Positions 10,529 to 22,672 of a stretch of DNA of 64,000 nucleotides are shown here, piece by piece. The DNA lies in contig BDDD01000721.1 of the NCBI GenBank assembly GCA_001972305.1, positions 607,455-671,454 of the forward strand, read 5' to 3'. The notes under the pieces are model-generated. The model saw only the letters and a program-made list of their open reading frames with translations. It did no database searches and was not told where the DNA came from. The stretch's first letter is position 1. Every line of letters begins with the position of its first letter. The DNA comes from Cephalotus follicularis. Its lineage: Eukaryota > Streptophyta > Magnoliopsida > Oxalidales > Cephalotaceae. Made by a program: the position numbers and the translations under genes.

Positions 10529-12821
10529 AGAAAATTTTACAATTTTTGTGGATCCGATTTTTCTTCATTGTTTGAAACCGAATCTGCATGAAAGGAAACT
10601 CTTTAGTTTCACGATTTTGCCATTAATTTCACTCGTTTTTCTAGTTTTAAAAAGCTGAATATTATTTTGAAAGAAAACAATCTGCACATTTCTTACAAAC
10701 ACGAACAGCAACTTCATCAGTCTCGATCGTTGTCAAAACGACGTTTTTTAAGGTATTTTCTAAATGAAAGTTGTAGTTTGTACTACGAAGTTTCAATATC
10801 ACCCTTTTATTTGTATTAAAATCGACTACAATTTAATTTTGAGCATGATTTAAGAGGCCTGTTGAAACTAATTTTCTGCTTTTTTTATTTATTCATATAT
10901 GAAATTTATGTGCATATTTCGTTATACGGGTATTCTAATCAAATAAATTACACTATAGATACGTATATGTTACTGTTTTATACTCTGGGAAACAAAAATT
11001 AGATTATAGCTCAAGATTTTGCATAAACTATTTATATATCAGAAAATTATATTTCAAAATGTGTTTTATACTTTACATGAAATCATAGGCTTGTTCTAGC
11101 ATTTTTGAACTGGTATAACATGTCACGAACTTCCATATTGTTATTTATGCTCATTGTTTATGAAAAATCAGATTTACTCATGTTTTGCAACTGATTTTCT
11201 GCAACAGGCATTCTGTGTTCGACGCAAACCGTCGACGCTTGTATTTTGAGCGTCGCCATTTGTACGGTTTTATGCTGTGTTAGTCGACGCTTTGCTCAGC
11301 GCTTTGTCCTTTTATGCAATGAAACCGTCGACGTCTAAGAATAAACCGTCGACGCTTTCTCTAGCAGTTTTGATAATTGCTTCTTTTTATGTTATGTGAT
11401 GTTTGGGCTTATATGTTTAGGTCTTAATATTGTCCGTGGTGGAGTTTAGGACACTCTAGGGTGCTTTTTTCTGGTATTCGTGTTTGTTTATATTTTTTGA
11501 ACTGCTAAGGTACGGAATCTTCATTCTTGGATATCTCCTCGATTAAATTGAATAAAATCAATTTTTACTGTTTGATGATTATGTACGAATACATCATTTT
11601 TTTTTATACTACTATTGAACGGATTTATGCTTTTATGATTCTATTCTGGGTTTTATTAGAAATAAAATTCATATTTTGATACGGATATTCTCGTTTTGAT
11701 AATAATCTTATTGAAATGTTTTTACATCAGATATTGATATGCATGTTTTCCGCTGTCGAAAATATGTCATTTATTTTGGACATGGCTTCCACTTTAGGAA
11801 GTATGTTAAACTTCAGATACAGATCAGATTTTAGTTTTTGGATATGAAAGTATGCTTATGATCCTCTTTAAATAATTTTAAATATGTCTGGAGACAGTTT
11901 ACATAAGTATGTTTTAAGTTGTTTTCGAATAAACAATGTTTTGGCATAATAACATACATAGAAAAACCATACCTATGAGATATCATAGGCATGTCCTTTG
12001 GCACGGAGGGCATGATACCTACCGTGGCAGTGTGATCGGTCTACGACGTCTCTTTTAAATATGTATTCTGAGGGTAGGATTTGGATCCTTTTGAGGCGTA
12101 TGAGTATACTCTAGTTATTGTCAGAATTCAGTATTCATATTGGGATTGTTTGTGTAGTGCCGTACATGACTTTTTCGTCAGAGCATGTGGGCCTCGCGAA
12201 CCCCTTGCATTTATATATGTATGTATGTCAGAATTCTCTGTTATGGAATTATGAAATCAGATAAAGTTTTGAATTATGATGTTATGCTTTTCGTAAAGTT
12301 ATAATGATTTTATACCTGCTCGTTTTTAAATATTCTTCTTTACATTTTTAAGAATATTTACTATGTTACTTTGCTGAAATTTAAAGTTCAAGATATTTCG
12401 TTTACCGTTTACTGTTTTACTTTCTTATCCGTACTGAGGTTTGCTCAGCCGCGTTTTTGTTTCTATGCGGTAGGTTTTCAGAAGCATGGGGGAAACGTGT
12501 GATGAGAGTTAACCATTTGTCAAAGGATCATCTAGGAGTTGGTCCATTGTGTTTTCAGTAGTATTGGTCATGTTTGAGACAGTATCAGACTGGTTTCTTC
12601 TAAAAATAGTTTTGACTATTTCAGATTATGGTTTTTGTTCTGGTGATGTTTCAGTTTATGTCTTATTAAAGTTTTCAGACTTTGTCAAAATTCAGATTTT
12701 GATATAAGATATGTTTTCAGACCACTACATCCGTTTTGCATCAGTTTATTGTGTAGATATCCTGTTATGTTTTAGTTTGGTGTTATGACCTATAAGGGCT
12801 CCCACCATCGGGGGTGTTATA
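10529..12821 (+). repeat. Element B 5' LTR, second part
   Basis: It resumes after the A insertion (the first five bases are the duplicated target) and runs to GGGTGTTATA, where the usual CA end has become TA. It contains the second word cluster (CCGTCGACGC and variants, 11221-11362). It aligns with 17907-19171 plus 21677-22672 of the 3' LTR. Confidence 0.9.
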
Positions 12822-12826
12822 GATTG

Positions 12827-12838
12827 TGGTGTCAGAGA
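12827..12838 (+). other. Element B primer-binding site (tRNA-iMet, mutated)
   Basis: TGGTGTCAGAGA begins five bases after the LTR end. It differs from TGGTATCAGAGC at two positions. About 155 bp of untranslated leader follow before the gag ATG, and I see nothing else in that leader. Confidence 0.82.
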
Positions 12839-12993
12839 GATAGGTTTTGTTCCTTAGAAGACCTAACTAGGTTTGACCTGTGAGATTGGGTAAACACTAG
12901 GTTAGGACTTTTTCGTTATGATCTTTTGATTTGTCTTTTCGTTTTGATACTCTGATTCTTTTGTCTTTATCTTGTCCTGGGTTTGTTGGGTAG

Positions 12994-14122
12994 ATGGCAC
13001 GAACAAGGAACACCCCTCAAAAAATCGAACCAGTTGTGGCTTAGGATGGAGCAAGAAATGAGCCTGCAATGGACGGGGTGGTTAGACAGGCTGTGGCTCA
13101 GGAAATGAACCGAGTAATACAGCAACAACAAAATCATGAGCAGGGTCGTCGTGAGTAGGTAGCTGAGGAGAATGTACCAGTTGATGCTCATGCAGCTAAG
13201 GGGGCTGGGGACCATCCTGATACTCCAGTTTATGTATGGCTGGAGAGGTTCCAAAAATAGAGACCGCGATCTTTTAGTTCGGCGCCAACACCAGTGGAGG
13301 CTGAGCATTGGATTGCTCATTTGGAGAAGATTTTTGATGTGCTGGAATGCAGCGATGATCAGAAGGTTAAGTTGGCCGCGTATAAGCTGCAGGGCGATGC
13401 CCATAAAGGGTGGAAGACCTTGAAGACACCTATAGGTGGAGGATTTATTAAGACTTTGTCTTGGTCTGATTTCTGTGAGATCTTTTATCAGCAGTATTTC
13501 CCCAATGCTGATAAAGAGACTTATGCAAGGGAGTTTCTGATGATGAGACAGAAGGAAGGTGACTCTGTTACTGAGTTTTTAGCCCGGTTTACCAGGTTAG
13601 CGGGCTTTGCAGGACCTGCGGCGGTATCAAAAGCGGAACAGGCAGAAAAGTTTAAATGGAGGTTGCACTATCAGCGTAGGGGTAAGCTGATTAACTCGAG
13701 GTTTGCGGATGTGTCAGAGGTTGCAAACGTCGCTAAGAACATTGAAATGGAAAGGTTGGATTTTCAGGTTGCTTCTTTAGAAGGAGAAAAGAAGAGAAAT
13801 AGGGGAGATTCTCAAGGCCAAAACTCGGGATAGCAGGGTAAGGGCCGAAATGGTAAGCAGCAAAAGAAAAATAATAACCGAGGAGGTGGACAGTCTGGAA
13901 AATATCGAAGGCAGAATCAAGGAGCTACTGGTGGGGGCAACCCCAATGTTCAGATTACACAGTGCGAGACTTGTGGGAAGAGGCATCCGGTTGGGAATTG
14001 TTACAAGGCTTCAGGAGCATGCTTTGTGTGCGGGCAGCAGGGCCATCGTTTTATGGATTGCACTGACCCTCGAGCGAAGGAGAGGAAAGGTAATGGCAGT
14101 GACGCGGGACAGCGCAATGTAG
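12994..14122 (+). pseudogene. Element B gag (broken)
   Basis: The frame starts at ATG 12994 (MARTRNTPQKIEP). It has stops near 13042, 13156 and 13258, then a long open part from 13294 with VEAEHWIAHLEKIFDVLECS, DEKVKLAAYKLQGDA-type capsid helices and RQKEGDSVTEFLARFTRLAG. Two zinc knuckles follow: CETCGKRHPVGNC (CX2CX3HX4C) and CFVCGQQGHRFMDC (CX2CX4HX4C) at about 13969-14055. TAG near 13831 splits the basic region before the knuckles. A frame change near 14120 separates gag from the protease frame. Confidence 0.88.
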
Positions 14123-15520
14123 GTGGCCATCTTTGCTTTGACTACTTATCAGGCAGCGAGTGCTCCAGGTACTATTTCGGGTTATGTCTTTATTTGTAGT
14201 CGTATGGCTTATTTTTTGTATGATATTGGATCGACTTACTCTGTGGTAGCGATGTCTTTTGTTCAGCATCTTGGGGTGCCATCTCTATCTCTGGATCCAG
14301 TTTTGGTTCTTTTGACCCCTATGGGGACATCTGTTGTGATATCTGAATGTTTTCGTGTTTGTCCTATCACTTTTCATGATCGCGTTCGAGATGCGGATCT
14401 TTTCCTGATAGATATGTATGACTTTGAAATGATTCTTAGCATGGATTGGTTAGATCATCATCGTGCCATGATTGACTTTCACACTCGGAGGGTTCTGTTT
14501 GGGGATGTGGATAGGCTTGATTTTATTTATCAGGATTCAGAACCGAGAAAAGAAGTTAGGGTTATTTCTGCTTTGAAGGCTCGAAAGTTGGTAGCTAAGG
14601 GTGCTGAGGGTTACCTAGCTTTTGTAAAAGATGTCTCTAAGGATGAGCCTCGCCTTGAGGACTATCTGATTGTTAGAGGGTTTTCAGATGTGTTTCCGGA
14701 GGAGTTATCGGGTTTGCCACCGCAACGGGAAGTGGAGTTTATCATCGAGCTCATTCCCGGAGTGGCACCGATTTCTAAAGCACCTTACAGAATGGCACAG
14801 TTAGAATTGCAAGAACTGAAGGAGCAGTTGCAAGAGTTGTTGGATAGTGTTTCGTCGTGGGGAGCTCCGGTTCTTTTTGTCAGGAAGAAGGACGGGTCCA
14901 TGAGGTTGTGCATAGACTTCAGAGAGCTGAACCGGATTACCATCAGAAATAAATACCCTTTGCCTAGGATTGATGACCTTTTTGATCAACTCCAAGGTGC
15001 ACGGTATTTTTTTAAGATCGATTTGAGATCTGGTTATCATCATCTACGGGTGAAAGATGAGGACATAGCTAAGACTACTTTTCGTACACGGTACGGGCAT
15101 TATGAGTTTCTGGTGGTGCCGTTTGGACTTACAAATGCACCGGCAGTCTTTATGGATCTGATGAATCGGGTGTTTCATGAATACTTGGACAAGTTTGTGG
15201 TTTTGTTCATTGATGACATCCTTATGTATTCCAAGCCGAGAGAAGAACATGCAGCTTAACTTCGTATAGTGCTGGGTATTTTGAGGAAGAATCAACTTTA
15301 TGCGAGGTTTTCGAAATGTGAATTTTGGTTGGAGCATGTGACATTCTTAGGCCATGTGATTACAGCAGATGTATTAGTGTGGATCCTATTAAGGTTGAGG
15401 CTATTACCAAATGGCCAAGGCCTACTACAGTAATGAAAGTTAGGAGCTTTTTGGGTCTGGCTGGCTACTATAGGCGGTTTGTGGAAGGCTTCTCCTCCAT
15501 AGCCTTGCCATTGACATAAC
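14123..15520 (+). pseudogene. Element B protease and reverse transcriptase (broken)
   Basis: A single frame of 378 codons (14123-15259) holds both domains. In the protease the active-site triad position reads [10 protein letters not shown], so the usual D-S/T/P-G is D-I-G, which should abolish catalysis. [10 protein letters not shown] follows. RT has [13 protein letters not shown] (with S for P), [53 protein letters not shown] and the catalytic [10 protein letters not shown]. The usual KGFIRPS segment before SSWGAPV is shortened. TAA at about 15257 and a small deletion near 15368 break the frame, which resumes as [15 protein letters not shown]. Confidence 0.9.
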
Positions 15521-17370
15521 TTTTAAGAAAAGGAGCTAAGTTTGTGTGGAACGAAGAACGGGAAGCAAGTTTTGAGAAATTGAAGAATGGTCTGGTGTCT
15601 ACACCAATTATTCGGCTACCGTTTGGGTCAAGGGGATACCAGATTTATAGCGATGCTTCCAAGAAAAGGTTGGGATGTGTTCTAATGCAGCACGGTCATG
15701 TGATAACTTATGCTTCAAGACATTAAAGCCTTATGAAGTGAACTACCCTACACATGATCTGGGGTTAGCAGCTGTGGTTTTTGCATTGAAAATCTGGAGG
15801 CACTATTTGTACGGAGAAACTTGTGATGTTTTCACTGGTCATAAGAGTCTCAAGTACATCTTCACGCAAAGGGAGTTGAACATGCGACAGAGGAGGTGGT
15901 TGGAGCTTTTGAAGGACTATGACCTGAATATTAAGTACCACCCTGGAAAAGCAAACGTGTTAGCCGATGCTTTGAGTAGAAAGAGTTCTGGGAGTGTAGC
16001 GGCTTTGCTTACACAGCCGCAGTTGATAGCAAAAATGGAACGGTTGGACTTAAACTTGTTTGTTCGGGGTTCTGGAGGTTATATGGCTAGTATGAGTATA
16101 AAGCTTACTCTTATATCTCGGATTAAGGCGGCTCAGAGTGATGATGGTGAACTATGGGCCTTAGTCCAGAATGTTGGTGAGGGTAAGCAGTCAGAGTTCC
16201 GGATGGATGAGCAAGGAGTGATCTGGTTGGGTAGTCGGTTGTGTGTGCCGGCGAATACTACTATCAGAGATGCTGTTTTGTCAGAGGCGCACAGCTCTCC
16301 GTTTTCTATACATCCAGGTTCTACAAAAATGTATAGGGACTTGAAGCGAAACTTCTGGTGGAATGGAATGAAGAGGGATGTAGCCGAGTATGTTGGGAGG
16401 TGTTTGGTCTGTCAGCAGGTTAAGATTGAGCACCAATGAGCCAGTGGTTTGTTACAGCCCTTGGAGGTTCCAGTTTGGAAATGGGAGAGCATAGCAATGG
16501 ACTTTGTTATAGGATTGCCAAGGACGTTCAAGAGGAATGATGCCATCTGGGTAGTGGTGGATTGTTTGACTAAATCGGCACATTTCTTGGCTATCCGGGA
16601 GGACTTTTCTGTAGATCGGTTGGCGGAGGTTTTCCAGCGAGAGATTGTGAGACTACACGGGACACCTGTATCCATTGTTTCGGATAGGGATCCTCGTTTC
16701 ACGTCTAGATTTTGGAAGGGATTCCAGAAGGCTTGGGGAACACGGCTCAACTACAGTACAACTTTCCACCCACAGACAGATGGGCAGTCAGAGAGGACCA
16801 TCCAGACTTTGGAGGACATGCTGAGGTCTTGTGCATTAGAGTGGGCTGGAAACTGGGATGAGTATTTTTGCTCTTGGTGGAGTTTGCATATAATAATAGT
16901 TGGCATGCTAGTATTCGGATGGCTCTGATTGAGGCTTTGTATGGGAGGAAATGCCGAGCTCCGACATGTTAGGATGAGGTTGGAGAGAGTGTTATCGAGG
17001 GACCTGAGCTAGTTCAGATCACTACGGAGAAAGTGACTATAGCTAGGGAAAGACTGAAAGTAGCTCAATCCCGACAGAAGAGTTATGCAGACAAACATCG
17101 GAGGGAATTGGAGTTTAGAGTCGGTGAACACGTTTTTCTGAAAGTTTCACCGTGGAAAGGAGTCCGAAGATTTGGGCTGAAGGGAAAGTTGAGTCCACTG
17201 TTTATTGGACCGTTTGAAGTTATGGAAAAGGTTGGAGTGGTTGCTTACCGGTTAACTTTGCCTCCACAGTTATCTCATGTTCATAATGTGTTCCATGTAT
17301 CTTTGTTGAGGGGTTACCAGTACCATCCCTTGCACGTGGTTCACTACCCTTTTGATAGCATTCGTGAGGA
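15521..17370 (+). pseudogene. Element B RNase H and integrase (broken)
   Basis: A TAA replaces Gln near 15517. RNase H shows [20 protein letters not shown] and, after a one-base deletion near 15722, [20 protein letters not shown] and [16 protein letters not shown]. Integrase has the HHCC site ([13 protein letters not shown] to CLVCQQVK), TGA for Arg near 16437, then [38 protein letters not shown] and [14 protein letters not shown] one-base deletion near 16866 shifts the frame in DEYLLLVEF. The C-terminal GPFEVMEKVG...RLTLPPQLSHVHN is open from 17033. Confidence 0.9.
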
Positions 17371-17539
17371 CTTGTCTTGCGATGAGGAGGCCGAGGCTGT
17401 TCTGGATGGACAGGAGAGGGTTACTCGTAGCAAGACCATCCCTTTTGTGAAAGTCTTGTGGAAGAATCATCCCGAAAGCGAAGCTACCTGGGAGTTGGAG
17501 GAGCATATTCGGGAAGAATATCCTCGCCTATTTGAATAA
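17371..17539 (+). pseudogene. Element B chromodomain
   Basis: This is the 3' end of an open frame running 17033-17539. AVLDGQERVTRSKTIPFVKV, then the W-KNHPESEATWELEEHI run and the end EEYPRLFE-stop, form the Tekay-type chromodomain. Length and end position match element A's, and the two diverge in sequence as expected for sister families. Confidence 0.9.
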
Positions 17540-17574
17540 GGTACGTTTATGGATATGATTTCAGGCGGAATCTT

Positions 17575-17592
17575 TTTTTTAGGAGGGGTGGA
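17575..17592 (+). other. Element B polypurine tract
   Basis: A T run is followed by AGGAGGGGTGGA, directly before the TG of the 3' LTR at 17593. Confidence 0.85.
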
Positions 17593-19171
17593 TGTAATAT
17601 CTTGTTTCTATACTTATGTGTTTATCATTTTGTGTTGTATTTATGTCTCTTAGTTTATGCTATGGTTTTTGGACCATTTGATTTTGTGTTAAGAATACTT
17701 GTTTTTGTTTTTCTGGGCACAAAGCACCGACGCTTTGTTTAGAACCGTCGACGCTTTGGCAGTACTGTTGGACACGTGGATGCCTAAACATGTGACTTTG
17801 ACGCGTTTTGTAACTTAAGACTTAACCGTCGACGCTTTCAGTAAACTGTCGACGCTTTAGTGGTATGTTTCCATACCAGTTTCGGACGGTGGGTTGTTTA
17901 AAGAAAAGAAAAAATTGCCATTTTTGTTGATCCGATTTTTCTTCTTTGTTTGAAACCGAATCTGCATGAAAGGAAACTCTTTAGTTTCACGATTTTACCA
18001 TTAATTTCACTCGTTTTTCTGGGTTTAAAAAGCTGAGTATTATTTTGAAAGAAAACAATCTGCACATTTCTTACAAACACGAACAGCAACTTCATCAGTC
18101 TCGATCATTGTCAAAACGACGTTTTTTGAAGGTATTTTCTAAACGAAAGTTGTAGTTTATACTACGAAGTTTCAATATCACCCTTTTATTTGTTTTAAAA
18201 CCTACTAGAATTTAATTTCGAGCATGATTTAAGTGGCCTGTTGAAACTAATTTTTTGTAGTTCTTAATTTGTTCATATATGAAATTTATGTGCATATTTC
18301 GTTATACTGGTATTCTAATCAAATAAATTATGCTATAGATACGTATATGTTACTGTTTTATACTCCGGGAAACAAAAATAAGATTATAGCTCAAGATTTT
18401 GCATATACTGTTTATATATCAGAAAATTATATTTCAAAATGTGTTTTATACTTTACATGAAATCATAGGCTTGTTCTGGCGTTTTTGAACTGGTATAACA
18501 TGTCACAGAACCTGCATATTGTTATTTATGCTCATTGTTTATGAAAAATCAGATTTACTCATGTTTTGCAACTGATTTTCTGCAACTGGCATTCTGTGTT
18601 TGACGCAAACCGTCAACGCTTGTATTTTGAGCGTCGCCGTTTGTACTGTTTTATGCTGTGTTTAGTCGACGCTTTGCTCAACGCTTTGTCCTTTTATGCA
18701 ATGAAAACGTCGACGCCTAAGAATAAATCGTCGACGCTTTCTCTGGCAGTTTTGATAATTGCTTCTTTTTATATTATGTGATGTTTGGGCATATATGTTT
18801 AGGTCTTAATATTGTCCATGGAGGAGTTTAGGACACTCTAGGGTGCTTTTGTCCGGTATTCGTGTTTGTTTAGATTTTTCGAACTGCTAAGGTATGGATT
18901 CTTCGTTCTTGGATATCTCCTCGATTAAATTGAATAAAGTCAATTTTTACTGTTTGATGATTTTGTACGGATACATCGTTCTTTTTTATACTCCTATTGA
19001 ACGGATGTATGCTTTTATGATTCTATTCCGGGTTTTATTCGAAATAAAATTCATATTTTGATATGGATATTCTCGTTTTGATAATAATCTTATTGAAATG
19101 TTGTTACATCGGATATTGATATGCATGTTTTCCGCTGTCGAAAACATGTTATTTATTTTGGACATGGCTTC
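17593..19171 (+). repeat. Element B 3' LTR, first part
   Basis: It starts TGTAATATCTTG. The two word clusters lie at 17725-17862 and 18603-18742, the same places as in the 5' LTR. It is broken at GGACATGGCTTC by the solo LTR, and the uninterrupted order is visible in the 5' copy at 11780-11800. Confidence 0.9.
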
Positions 19172-21676
19172 TGTAATAACCGCAATTTCAATTCATGTAT
19201 TCAGTACCCAACGATGAATAAAATACACTTTTTGAGATGTTATGTTGGTTACCCTTTTAATAGGATGAAGTTGGAATAAAATTCTTAAGTGGAAAACTAA
19301 AGAAATAATTTCTGGTGCCAAACCGCCAATGCCTAACTTCTTACCGTCGACGCTTTGAGCACTGACACGTGCACAGAACGCACAGTTGAAGGCTGAGTTA
19401 AGGCGCCAAACCGTCGACCTTTAAACGCCAGCATCGACACTTAAAGGCGTATAAGCGTCGACGCCCACGATAAAACCGACGACGCTTTAGACGTGTTCTG
19501 GCGCAAGGACATATGTCAGTTGGAATGGAATGGCAGAGTTTGAATGATGGTAACATTGGCATGTGTCCATAGACGTGTTGGCCATGCAAAGAGGCTTCAC
19601 CAGCTGTGGACAAGGCAGACTAAGGAGCCTTGCATGTCTCCTTTCACCTGCACAGCCTGCAAAAATTAGGAGAAAGAACAAAAGAGAGGATGCATGCATG
19701 TGTGAGAGAGAAGAGTACATTAAAAATTAAACCAACTGTTGGATGAAAGGCACGAAATTGGGCACTTATATCAGCTGATACTTGAGCCATTTGAGTGTTG
19801 AAAAACACCGAGGAAGAGGAGAATTGCTGGAGAATTGTGGAAGCTTGCATTTGAGGATTAGAGTGTCAAAGAGACTTGGAAGCTTTGTTTTTCCTGGTAA
19901 GTCCCTAATCCGAATCCGTCGTCATGATTATAAGAATGAGTGATAAGTTACTGAATCTAAGTATAATACCTACTGTCAACCTGATTTAAGAGTTAACAAG
20001 TTTGATTTGGGATAGAAATGTTAAATTGTTCATAAGAGATGAAACTAGGAACATAGAGTTAAAGATAAGCTCCTGGTTCCGATTTTAACTGTTATCATGG
20101 TTGGATAACTAGTTTATCGTACTGGATTCGTATCTAAGACCTGCAAACATGCAATTGTTCAGGCTAATTTCTGCTGAGATTGAGAGTTGAGTTGTTGAAG
20201 AACATTGGACTTAAAGAGAGAGGTCAATCCAATTTGACTTCGGGATAGCAATTGAGGTAGGGGTTTTTGACATTTTTTTGAACATGTAACATGTATAATG
20301 TGTAGTGATGGTCAATACTTGATTGCATGTTGAATTGGATTGAGTTTGGGTTGATTTTGTGCATCCCCTGTTTTGAAATTGCTCCTGGAATTCGTATGAA
20401 TGCCCGAAGCGCCGATGTTTACACAGAAACTGTCGACGCTTTGGTGCGAAAATGGCATATTAAGGCTTAGTAAGTCGATGCTTAAGTTGTGTGGTGTCAA
20501 TGCTTAGTCATAAACCGTCGACGCTTACATAGAAATTGTCGACGCTTTAGAACAGTAAATGTAGAAATGTGTAAACTGATCGATTGAATTGTTTGTGGTT
20601 GCAATTATCCTTGATCTGCTATATTGTAACTATCATTACTGTTATTAATGAAATTTCTACTGTTATGGATACATATTCAAGGATTTTACCAACCTAATGC
20701 TTAAGCATAAATAATGATTTTTAACGGTTTTCTAATGAAAAATCTTATTGCTATACAAACTGCTATTTTCCTCTTAATAGAGGCACTGTTACTGTTTAGT
20801 TCTCACAAGAGAACCACCGACTGAACTGTTATGTTTTCTCAAAATGAAAACTACTATAATATTGCATATTATAGATATATGTAATATTGTTACTGAATTG
20901 ATTGTCTATGCTATTGCAGTTAGTCGAGTGATAGGAGACATCACTGGCTACGGAGGTGGTCCTATGTGCCAGGAGTTGGCTAGAGTATCCACCCAAACTG
21001 TCTGCAATGCAGAACTTGAATGTTAAACTGCCCGCTAATACCGGTAGTAACTGACCTGATCTATCATATCCGGAGTGAGGGGTGATAGATAGGTGGTGCA
21101 CAGTTGGTGCTAGGAGTTAGCGACATGTGACCCCCAAACCACTGTACTGATTGATTGTACCCTTGTGCGGTATTCTTGCATTGTACTATCTATGGCCACT
21201 TGGCATGATTGCGTATATATTGGAATACTATATATATATATATATATATATGTCATTTCATTTAACTGCCATGCATATTTACACTTATAGATTCATTTAC
21301 ATGCTTAATCTTCCTACTTAGCCAAGTGAGGACAACGGCTAACCCCTTACAATTTCAGATTAAGCGAAGACGTACGGGAAGTGCTGCTGTAGCTTTTGGA
21401 GAGTTTTATCTACTTAAGGTTGTTACCTTTATGATTTGTATTTGTACTGAACGGTTCGCACTCCGTTGTTATTTTACCTTTCCTTATGTGTAAGGATAAT
21501 TTTGATGGATTGTATACGCACGTAGTATGGGCTGCGTGCAGATGACTTTGTAACCCAGTTTTAAATGCTTCCGCTTATGTTGTTGAATTGTTAAATTGGA
21601 ATGCTGGATTAATTTTACTTATTCCTGATATCATCACATATGTTGTCTAAATGTCATGGGATAGCGGGGTGCGACA
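19172..21676 (+). mobile_element. Solo LTR related to element A, in B's 3' LTR
   Basis: This is 2505 bp from TGTAATAACCGC to GCGGGGTGCGACA, flanked by perfect 5-bp duplications GCTTC (19167-19171 and 21677-21681). There is no internal region, so it is the product of recombination between the two LTRs of a former element. Its first 20 or so bases and a block of about 300 bp (20915-21215) are nearly those of A's LTR, and the rest is diverged. Its repeated word is CCGTCGACGC (19345-19500, 20405-20552), not A's CAGTCGACTG. A related 60-codon frame is at 20844-21026. Confidence 0.92.
21229..21251. repeat. TA dinucleotide microsatellite
   Basis: A run of about eleven TA units lies inside the solo LTR. 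The A LTR has no such run at the matching place, so it expanded in this lineage. Confidence 0.85.
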
Positions 21677-22672
21677 GCTTCCACTTTAGGAAGTATGTTA
21701 AACTTCAGATACAGATCTGATTTTGATTTTTGGATATGAAAGTATGTTTATGATCCTCTTTAAACAATTTCAAATATGTCTGGAGACAGTTTACATAAAT
21801 ATGTTTTAAGTTGTTTTCGAATAAACAATGTTTTGGCATAATAACATACAGAGAAAAACCCTACCTATGAGGTATCATAGGCGTGTCCTTTGGCACGGAG
21901 GGCATGACACCTACCATGGCGGTGTGGTCGGTCTACGTTGTCTCTTTTAAATATGTATCCTGATGGTAGTGTATGGATCCTTTTGAGGCGTATGAGTATA
22001 CTCTAGTTATTGTCAGAATTCAGTATTGGGATTGTTTGTGTAGTGCCGTACACGACTTTTCCGTCAGAGCATGTGGGCCTCGCGAACCCCTTGCACCTAT
22101 ATATGTATGTATGTCAGAATTCTCTGTTATGGAATTATGAAATCAGATAAAGTTTTGAATTATGATGTTATGCTTTTTGTAAAGTTATGATGATTTTATA
22201 ACTGCTCGTTTTTAAATATTCTTCTTTACATTTTTAAGAATATTTACTAGGTTACTTTGCTGAAATTTAAAGTTCAAGATATGTCATTTACCGTTTACTA
22301 TTTACTTCCTTATCCGTACTGAGGTTTGCTCAGCCGCGTTTTTGTTTCTATGCGGCAGCTTTTTAGAAGGATGGGGGAAACGTGTGGTGAGAGTTAACCA
22401 CTTGTCAGAGGATCATCTAGGAGTTGGTCCATTGTGTTTTCAGTAGTATTGGTCATGTTTGGGACAGTATCAGACTGGTTTCTTCTAAAAACAGTTTTGA
22501 ATATTTTAGATTATGGTTTTTGTTCTTGTTATGTTTCAAAATTCAGATTTTGATATAAGATATGTTTTCAGACCACTACATTCGTTTCGCATCAGTTTAT
22601 TGTTTAGATATCCTGTTATGTTTTAGTTTGGTATTATGACTTGTAAGGGCTCCGACCATCGGGGGTGTTACA
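21677..22672 (+). repeat. Element B 3' LTR, second part
   Basis: It resumes with the duplicated GCTTC and follows the 5' LTR (11788-12821) to the end GGGTGTTACA. A short stretch near 22540 is missing relative to the 5' copy (about 12650-12690). It is followed by the TSD CTCCG and the inverted target LTR. Confidence 0.9.

Larger units (their letters stand above)
150..22672 (+). mobile_element. Element B: Ty3/gypsy chromovirus, Tekay/Del-like, with two nested insertions
   Basis: B has LTRs beginning TGTAATATC and ending GTTACA (GTTATA in the 5' copy), a tRNA-iMet-type primer-binding site at 12827, gag, protease, RT, RNase H, integrase and chromodomain at 12994-17539, and a purine tract before the 3' LTR. 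The order PR-RT-RH-INT-chromodomain and the LTRs of about 2.6 kb fit the Tekay/Del clade of plant chromoviruses. The 5' LTR is split by element A (469-10528) and the 3' LTR by a solo LTR (19172-21676). Without these insertions B is about 9.95 kb. Frameshifts and stops throughout gag-pol make it non-autonomous now. Confidence 0.9.
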
